Shown one piece after another: positions 59,260 through 64,000 of a DNA stretch of 64,000 bases (within the stretch, counting starts at the first letter, position 1; each line of letters opens with the position of its first letter). The position numbers were made by a program, and so were the translations under genes. This DNA is from Streptomyces silvae. GTDB lineage: Bacteria > Actinomycetota > Actinomycetes > Streptomycetales > Streptomycetaceae. The stretch covers positions 1-64,000 of the forward strand of contig NZ_JAERUC010000206.1 of the NCBI RefSeq assembly GCF_016745505.1, written 5' to 3'. The notes under the pieces were generated by a model. It searched no databases and had not been told where the DNA came from. It saw only the letters and a list, made by a program, of their open reading frames with translations.

Positions 59260-59922
59260 CTACCGGGTCTCGACGAGCCGGGCGAAGACCACCACGTTCC
59301 CGTCGTACCCGTTGGCCTTCGAGTACCCGCCGCCGCAGGTGATGACCCGGAGCTCGGCGTACCCGGTGTCGCCGTACACCCGGGGGCCGGGGAAGTCGTT
59401 CTTGGAGAACACCTCGACGCCGTAGATCTCGAACACCGCGGTCCGGTTGTCGTAGCGGGACACCTCGATCTGCTGTCCCTTGCTGAGCGAGCCCAGTCCG
59501 TAGAAGACGGCGGGGCCGGCGAGGTTGTCGACGTGGCCGACCATCACGGAGGTGCCGCGCTGGCCGGGGGCGATGCCGTTCTGGTACCAGCCGGCGAGGT
59601 TCGGGTCCTGGGCCGGCGGTGCCTCGATCCAGCCGGCCGGGTCCAGGTTCACGTCGACCACGGGAGCGTCGACCTCGATCGACGGGATCTGGATGCGCTC
59701 GACGGGGGCGTACGCGAGCGGCTGGACGGGCTCGCCGTCGGCCGGGGCGGACACGGTGGTGTCCCGCGGGCCGGCCACCGAGGCCGCGGCGGCCGGCTGC
59801 GGAGGCCCGGGGGAGGTCTCCACCCCGTTGCGCATGAGAGCGAGCCCGGTGAGCATCACCAGGGCGATGGCGCCCCATGGTGTGCGTCTGCTCCGCCCGC
59901 CGCCCCACTGATCCCGGCCCAT
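59260..59922 (-). CDS. Class E/F sortase
   Basis: A 220-residue membrane-anchored sortase. An N-terminal membrane segment (about 15-31), a Pro/Ala linker and the catalytic barrel follow. Active-site residues are H in SVMVGHVDN, C in LRVITCGGGY and R in VVVFARLVE. The compact form and TLXTC-less ITCGG suggest the actinobacterial class F (or E) type. GAAGGGAG precedes the ATG. The two anchored surface proteins beyond it (60243, 61001) are candidate substrates although they lack LPXTG/LAXTG. Confidence 0.9.
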   Translation of the reverse strand: MGRDQWGGGRSRRTPWGAIALVMLTGLALMRNGVETSPGPPQPAAAASVAGPRDTTVSAPADGEPVQPLAYAPVERIQIPSIEVDAPVVDVNLDPAGWIEAPPAQDPNLAGWYQNGIAPGQRGTSVMVGHVDNLAGPAVFYGLGSLSKGQQIEVSRYDNRTAVFEIYGVEVFSKNDFPGPRVYGDTGYAELRVITCGGGYSKANGYDGNVVVFARLVETR

Positions 59923-60242
59923 GGTTCTCCCTTCGTCGCGACACCGCAACGCTAGGCACAGGTCCGGGCGGCGGCGATCAGGGGAGGGCGAACGGGTGGC
60001 GGCCGACCGGGCGTCGACGGTGGTGTGTTCTCTTCGGAGTAATGAGCGGATAAAACTTCTGACGGTCCGTGACCTGCGGGTCCGTCAGATTCCGCACCCG
60101 GCCCCCGGCGTGTCGGCTCACCGGGGTGGAGCAGTGCCGAAGTGCGACTTGGGCGGTATCTGGTGAGGGTTCGTCATGGGACGCGTTCTCGTCGAATCCC
60201 GGAGGCCAGGACTCCGGGGCGCTTCCCGCTGGAGGTTCAAAG

Positions 60243-60908
60243 ATGCGTGCTTCACGCACTCTCGCGGTGACCGCGACCGCATTCGCGGCGGTCGGGCTCG
60301 CTGCCCCGCTGGCCGCCGCCGGCGGCGGCCCGGGCAGCAACCCGAGCAACTTCCCGACCAATGTCACGGTCAACCCGTCCCGGGTCTTCCAGGGCGCCAC
60401 GATGCAGGTCAGCGCGGAGGGCTGCGGGCGTTCCGGCGGCAAGGTGTGGTCGAACGCCTTCCCGACGGTGAACCTCTCGCCGGGCCGGGTCGGCTACGCC
60501 ACGGCGCACATCCGCAACAACGCGACGCCCGGTCAGTACAGCCTGTCCGTGCGGTGCAACGACAGCGACAACAACTTCGGCGGCGGCAACGGAGGCGACG
60601 GCGGCCAGGGCGGGAACGGCGGCCAGGGCGGCAACGGGGACGAGCGCGGCCAGGGCGGCCAGGGCGGCCAGGGTGGCAACGGCGGTCAGGGCGGCCAGGG
60701 CGGTAACGGCGGCCAGGGTGGCAACGGCGATCCGGTCGCGACGGCCCGCTTCACCGTGCTCCCCTCGCGGGGCGCACAGGGCGGCCTCGGCGGCTCGATG
60801 GGGCCCAGCTCCGTCGAGATGCAGGTGGGTGGCGGCCTCGTCGCGGCGGCGGCCGTCGGCGGTGCCTTCTTCCTCGTCCGCCGCCGGACGAGCAATGCGG
60901 CGATCTGA
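60243..60908 (+). CDS. Gly-rich anchored surface protein
   Basis: A 221-residue precursor. A signal peptide (about 1-26) precedes an Ig-like domain with a pair of cysteines (about 28-110: NVTVNPSRVFQGATMQVSAEGCG ... YSLSVRC in parts). A Gly/Gln/Asn-rich repeat (about 117-165, GGQGGNGG units) follows, then a membrane segment near the C-terminus and a basic FLVRRRTSNAAI tail. GGAGG lies 6 nt before the ATG. It is related to the next gene in layout, and both have GGLGGS just before the membrane segment. Function unknown; probably a cell-surface protein. Confidence 0.85.
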   Translation: MRASRTLAVTATAFAAVGLAAPLAAAGGGPGSNPSNFPTNVTVNPSRVFQGATMQVSAEGCGRSGGKVWSNAFPTVNLSPGRVGYATAHIRNNATPGQYSLSVRCNDSDNNFGGGNGGDGGQGGNGGQGGNGDERGQGGQGGQGGNGGQGGQGGNGGQGGNGDPVATARFTVLPSRGAQGGLGGSMGPSSVEMQVGGGLVAAAAVGGAFFLVRRRTSNAAI

Positions 60909-60941
60909 CGCGTCGAACCTCCTGCCCGGCCCGATACGCCC

Positions 60942-60976
60942 GTCGCCCCGAGTCCTGGACCAGGACCCGGGGCGAC
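60942..60976. terminator. Hairpin between convergent surface-protein genes
   Basis: GTCGCCCCG plus GTCCTGG pair with CCAGGAC plus CGGGGCGAC across one A/C mismatch, with a minimal loop. It lies 34 bp after one stop and 25 bp before the other. Confidence 0.75.
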
Positions 60977-61000
60977 TGTCGTGTGCCGGTGTGCGAACCG

Positions 61001-61543
61001 TCAGTGCTGGCGGCCGGTGCGGCGCTTGCGCAGGACGTAGAAGGCGCCGGCCGAGGCGACCGCGACCAGTGCGGAACCGGCGACGATCTCCGCGGGATCC
61101 ATCGTGTCGACACTGCCTCCGAGGCCGCCCAGCACACCGGCGGGAGAAGCGGTGGAGCTGGTCGTCGGGGCCGTGGTGGGCGTGGGAGAACTGGTGGCAC
61201 CGCTCGTGATGGTCAGATTGGCGGACCGGGTGGTGGTGCCGCAGCGGAAAGTCACCTCGTAGACAGCGCCCCGTCGGGCGTCCTGGTCGACCGTGGCCGT
61301 GGCCGACCTCCCGCTCGGGATGGTGGTCGTGTCGAACACGCCCGAGAACGCGGTCGCCTCGGTGGTGCACCCCATGGCGCCGAGGGTGACCCGGCCCCCC
61401 GGCGCGACCGTCGACGGCGTGATCGTCGGCGTGAACGAGGTGGACGTGCCGCCGTTGAGCACATCGGCAGATGCGGCCGGTGCCGTCAGAAAGCAGGCGG
61501 CGGCGCCCAGCAGGGCGACGGGTGCGACACGTATCGCGCGCAT
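61001..61543 (-). CDS. Anchored surface protein, paralogue of neighbour
   Basis: A 180-residue precursor with signal peptide (about 1-26, PAASA), an Ig-like domain with two cysteines (TPTITPSTVAPGGRVTLGAMGC ... YEVTFRC in parts), a Thr/Ser/Pro-rich stalk (about 110-133), GGLGGSVDTMDP, a membrane segment (about 148-167) and a basic LRKRRTGRQH tail. It has the same order of parts as the convergent gene at 60243 with a different stalk. Function unknown. The ATG at 61543 follows a GGAGG on its strand. Confidence 0.85.
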   Translation of the reverse strand: MRAIRVAPVALLGAAACFLTAPAASADVLNGGTSTSFTPTITPSTVAPGGRVTLGAMGCTTEATAFSGVFDTTTIPSGRSATATVDQDARRGAVYEVTFRCGTTTRSANLTITSGATSSPTPTTAPTTSSTASPAGVLGGLGGSVDTMDPAEIVAGSALVAVASAGAFYVLRKRRTGRQH

Positions 61544-61726
61544 GGTGAATCCTCCGGGTCCCGAGGAGCAGCCGCGGAACGGATTTCCGCGAGGGATGGG
61601 ACATGCACCTCGATGTCCGAAACGGTAGAAGCGTCGCATACCACCCGCGATCGGTGTCAGGCGAATGGGGCAGCCTTGTCCCCCGGCCGGCTCACCTGCC
61701 GGGGGACAGGGACGGGAGGCGCGCTC

Positions 61727-62494
61727 CTATCCGCCCGTGGCGTGCGGGAAGAGATCGATGAACGGAGCGGTGGTCGCCGAGATGCCCCGGCCGAACGGGG
61801 CGTCGAAGTCCCAGATGAGGAAGAGCAGAAAGGCGATCAGGACGCTGAAGAGTCCCGCGAGCAGCAGTTCACGGAAGGTTCTGCGGATCTGGAGCGTGAA
61901 GATCAGCCCGACCGTGACCACGGCCCCGGTGATCAGGCCGAACCAGACGACTCCCGGCATGGTCGCGCCGGCGTTCTGGCCCCTGGCCCCGCGCGCGTCG
62001 TCGACGGCGGCCACCTGGTCCACCAACGGCTGGTACGCCTGCCCTTCGAGGTCCGTCCGCGGTTCGTACTCCGTCACATCGGCCCGCACCCGGTCGAGGA
62101 GCCTGGTTCCCTCGTCGGTGAGGCTCGCGTGGTCCGTCATCGACCTCCACTCGTCGCCGACGACATGGGCCACATAGGCGTCGACGTCGGCCCGGATACG
62201 GTCGCGGACCTCGACCGGATAGACGGAGGCCCGCGCGCTCACCTCGTGCAGCGCCTGTGCCTCCAGCCTGACCGACTCCTGGGCGGCGCTGCGGCCCTCC
62301 CAGACGCCCGCGATGGCCAGGCCGAGCACGATCGCGTAGACCACGCCGATCATCATCGTCATGTACTCGATGACGTCGGGCGTCTCGGACGGATCGTCGT
62401 CCTCGGCGACGCGGCGGTTGCTGAGGACGGCGATGGTCAGGACGACGGCACAGGCCGATGCCATCGCAATGGTCAGAACAAGCCATTCCGACAT
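61727..62494 (-). CDS. DUF4239 membrane protein
   Basis: A 255-residue protein with two N-terminal membrane segments (about 3-23 and 44-65), a soluble middle part of about 115 residues and two C-terminal segments (about 180-200 and 208-228). This four-segment bestrophin-like layout, EYMTMMIGVVYAIVLGLAIAGVWEGRSAA and LFSVLIAFLLFLIWDFDAPFGRG match DUF4239 as I know it. Function unknown. GAGGGG precedes the ATG. It lies 16 bp after the proline-rich protein gene on the same strand and is probably co-transcribed. Confidence 0.85.
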   Translation of the reverse strand: MSEWLVLTIAMASACAVVLTIAVLSNRRVAEDDDPSETPDVIEYMTMMIGVVYAIVLGLAIAGVWEGRSAAQESVRLEAQALHEVSARASVYPVEVRDRIRADVDAYVAHVVGDEWRSMTDHASLTDEGTRLLDRVRADVTEYEPRTDLEGQAYQPLVDQVAAVDDARGARGQNAGATMPGVVWFGLITGAVVTVGLIFTLQIRRTFRELLLAGLFSVLIAFLLFLIWDFDAPFGRGISATTAPFIDLFPHATGG

Positions 62495-62510
62495 GGGTTC
62501 CCCTCTTCGG

Positions 62511-63026
62511 TCAGCGGGACGAGCGGGGCCGCAGCACGGCCACGGCGAAAACGGCGGGCGCGGTGATGAGAAGGGTGAGCGAGACCAGTGACGGGCCGGC
62601 CCGGGGTGTCTTGCGGGGCGGCTTCCTGTAGGTGGGCAGCGCGACCGGCGCCGGGGCCGGTGGTGAGGGGCGCACGGTGGGCGGCGGCGGTGCGGGCTCC
62701 GGTTCAGGTTCGGGTGGAGCGGGGGCCGGCGGAGGGGGCGGCGGCGGCGGAGGAGGAGGAGGAGGAGGAGGAGGCGGTGGCGGAGGAGGGGGCGGTGGTG
62801 GTGGGGGAGGCGGGGGTGGTGGTGGCGGTGGGGCAGGTTCGGGCTCGGGCTCGGGTTCAGCGATGACCGCCCCGCACCGGCCCTCGCCCGCCACGGCGAC
62901 GGACGAGCCGCCGTCCCCCTGGCCGATGGAGGCGACCGCACAGTCGTCACCGGCCGCCGGCAGCGGGACGGCGAGCAGCAGGAGCAGGGTCGCGGCCGTC
63001 AGCCGCCATATGCGTGATCCGTACAC
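62511..63026 (-). CDS. Secreted polyproline protein
   Basis: A 171-residue protein: signal peptide (LTAATLLLLLAVPLPAAG), a short domain with two cysteines (DDCAVASIGQGDGG ... GRCGAVIAEP), an EPEPEPEP segment, 35 uninterrupted prolines, a second Pro/Glu segment, a basic stretch and a C-terminal membrane helix. The GTG at 63026 is chosen as the closest start that leaves a normal signal peptide; no ideal ribosome binding site is seen. The proline run would form a long rigid PPII rod across the wall and would need EF-P for translation. Confidence 0.75.
   Translation of the reverse strand: MYGSRIWRLTAATLLLLLAVPLPAAGDDCAVASIGQGDGGSSVAVAGEGRCGAVIAEPEPEPEPAPPPPPPPPPPPPPPPPPPPPPPPPPPPPPPPPPPPAPAPPEPEPEPAPPPPTVRPSPPAPAPVALPTYRKPPRKTPRAGPSLVSLTLLITAPAVFAVAVLRPRSSR
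62727..62831. repeat. Trinucleotide-rich tract encoding 35 prolines
   Basis: 105 bp made only of NGG triplets on the plus strand (CCN on the coding strand), with runs of AGG and CGG. It is prone to slippage, so its length probably varies between strains, and it is a likely site of sequencing error. Confidence 0.9.
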
Positions 63027-63231
63027 GCCGGGAGCATGTTCCCCCCAGCCGCCGGACACGCAGCGGATGGAATTGATTCGCCTGATGGAGGGGACCTGGG
63101 GCAATTCGCGTTTGCGCCCGCCGAAACTTTCTCGGGCTGCCGTTGAACACCGGGGCCCCGGCCGTCCGTACCTAGGGCCACGAAAGGCGCGGACTCGCGT
63201 CCCGGACGGCAGAAGGACAACGGGAGTCGAC

Positions 63232-64000
63232 ATGAATACCTGGCGGAACGCCTCGCTCGCGGTGACGGCGGTGGCCCTGTTGGCGCTGACGACGGCGTGC
63301 GGTCAGGAGAAGGGCACCGCGTCCCCGAACGGCCAGGCCGTGGGGAACGCCGCTCCGGCGCAGCAGCCGGCCGACAGCGGCTACGGCTCGGACGGCGGCT
63401 ACGGCTCCGACGTGGGAGCGGGCACGGCACCGAAGGAGGCCGGGCAGCTCGCGGTGTGGGACAGCAAGAAGCTGGGCAAGGTGCTGACGGACAGCGAAGG
63501 GTTCACGCTCTATCGGTTCGACAAGGACACCGCCGAGCCGCCCGCCTCGAATTGCGAGAGCGACTGTGCGAAGACGTGGCCCGCGGTGCCGGCGGAGAAC
63601 GCCGAGGCCGCCGCCGGGGTCGGCGCCTCACTGATCGGCGAGGTCACGAGGGCCGACGGGACCAAGCAGCTGACCGTCGGGGGCTGGCCCATGTACCGCT
63701 ATGCCGAGGACGCCGAACCCGGTGACGCCAACGGGCAGGGCGTCGGCGGAACGTGGTTCGCCGCGGCCCCGGACGGAAAGAAAGCGGCCGTGAACGCCGA
63801 CGGGCCCAGCGGTGCACAGGCCGACGCCGCCGGACTTTCGGTCCGCAAGGACCCGGAACTCGGGAACATCGTCGTCGACAAGCGCGGCATGACGGTTTAC
63901 CGCTTCAAGAAGGACTCGGCGTGGCCGATGAAGTCCGCGTGCACGGGTGACTGCCTCAAGAAGTGGCCGGTCGTCGCTCCCGTACCGAAGAATGACGTCG
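63232..64000 (+). CDS. Secreted-repeat lipoprotein, 3' end missing
   Basis: An open frame of at least 256 codons running off the window. The signal peptide ends in a lipobox LTTAC (Cys about residue 23), followed by a Gly/Ser/Tyr linker. Then come two copies of the lipoprotein_15 type repeat (PF03640): LGKVLTDSEGFTLYRF ... CAKTWPA and LGNIVVDKRGMTVYRF ... CLKKWPV, each with a Cys pair. The family is common in actinobacteria and has no proven function. GGGAG lies 6-7 nt before the ATG. Confidence 0.9.
   Translation, partial: MNTWRNASLAVTAVALLALTTACGQEKGTASPNGQAVGNAAPAQQPADSGYGSDGGYGSDVGAGTAPKEAGQLAVWDSKKLGKVLTDSEGFTLYRFDKDTAEPPASNCESDCAKTWPAVPAENAEAAAGVGASLIGEVTRADGTKQLTVGGWPMYRYAEDAEPGDANGQGVGGTWFAAAPDGKKAAVNADGPSGAQADAAGLSVRKDPELGNIVVDKRGMTVYRFKKDSAWPMKSACTGDCLKKWPVVAPVPKNDV

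Noticed and set aside
60585..60735. Nine-base repeats of the GGCCAGGGCGGC type resembling a minisatellite
   Set aside because: They lie in frame within the Gly/Gln/Asn-rich domain of the protein at 60243 and are explained by coding low complexity.
1..64000. tRNA, rRNA, CRISPR arrays, insertion sequences and phage attachment sites
   Set aside because: I read both strands for conserved tRNA arms, regular spaced repeats and transposase motifs and saw none; dedicated searches could still find a short or degenerate element.

Overview
The window is a stretch of high-G+C actinobacterial chromosome that reads as Streptomyces. Support for this comes from the third-position GC bias, the many GTG and TTG starts, chains of 4-bp stop/start overlaps, several apparently leaderless genes (a TANNNT box 6-9 nt before the start codon), a SigB/SigF-type sigma factor with PP2C and anti-sigma-type partners, an Rpf/LysM/M23 cell-wall hydrolase, a sortase, and LacI and ROK sugar regulons. 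I saw no tRNA, rRNA, CRISPR array, insertion sequence or phage gene. It looks like ordinary chromosome with one striking accessory operon at the left end.

Region 1 (0.6-12.0 kb). A Zur-like palindrome (602-620) and four tandem 15-bp repeats precede ten genes, nearly all joined by 4-bp overlaps. They encode an ATP-grasp ligase, a DUF364-type protein, a cysteine-synthase-fold PLP enzyme, a dipeptide-epimerase-type enolase-superfamily enzyme, an MFS exporter, a SAM methyltransferase and a complete Dpp/Nik-type ABC importer with a fused double ATPase. The layout (small-molecule biosynthesis, exporter, nickel/peptide-type importer, zinc-type operator) matches the logic of the opine metallophore (staphylopine) system, but the biosynthetic enzymes are different. 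It is the best candidate here for an undescribed system, probably a zincophore. A MurE-like paralogue follows.

Region 2 (13.8-29.7 kb). Small orphan genes and a frameshifted carboxylesterase come first. Next is a secreted set (alpha-lytic-type protease, DUF1996 protein, glycosidase with a discoidin-like domain) whose upstream regions all carry a GAGAGCGCTCTC-type palindrome. A beta-glucosidase/ABC sugar operon is divergent from a ROK repressor. A LacI repressor follows, with a related palindrome over its own -35 region.

Region 3 (29.8-41.3 kb). This holds the Rpf/LysM/M23 protein, a DMT transporter, a stress-signalling block (anti-sigma-type ATPase, a coupled PP2C-receiver / CHASE3 kinase / receiver operon, SigB/F-type sigma), an MFS sugar-type transporter, a zinc-ribbon SDR lacking the usual catalytic Tyr, and a 57-residue protein encoded on its own short transcript.

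Region 4 (41.3-57.7 kb). An LMF1-like/DUF1990/YndJ-like operon lies behind two copies of a perfect TetR-like operator. It is followed by a PAS-GAF-PP2C-HATPase protein, a wax ester synthase/DGAT, a fucose dehydrogenase/lactonase pair, a formamidopyrimidine-DNA glycosylase, a LytTR/LytS two-component system wrapped around an acetate/pyruvate-type symporter, and an ECF sigma factor whose 3' end overlaps, on the opposite strand, a tiny zinc-finger anti-sigma-like gene.

Region 5 (56.5-64 kb). This is an envelope block: CapA-like lipoprotein, universal stress protein, NodB-type deacetylase, class E/F sortase, two related membrane-anchored surface proteins, a DUF4239 membrane protein, a secreted protein with 35 consecutive prolines, and a lipoprotein cut off by the end of the window.
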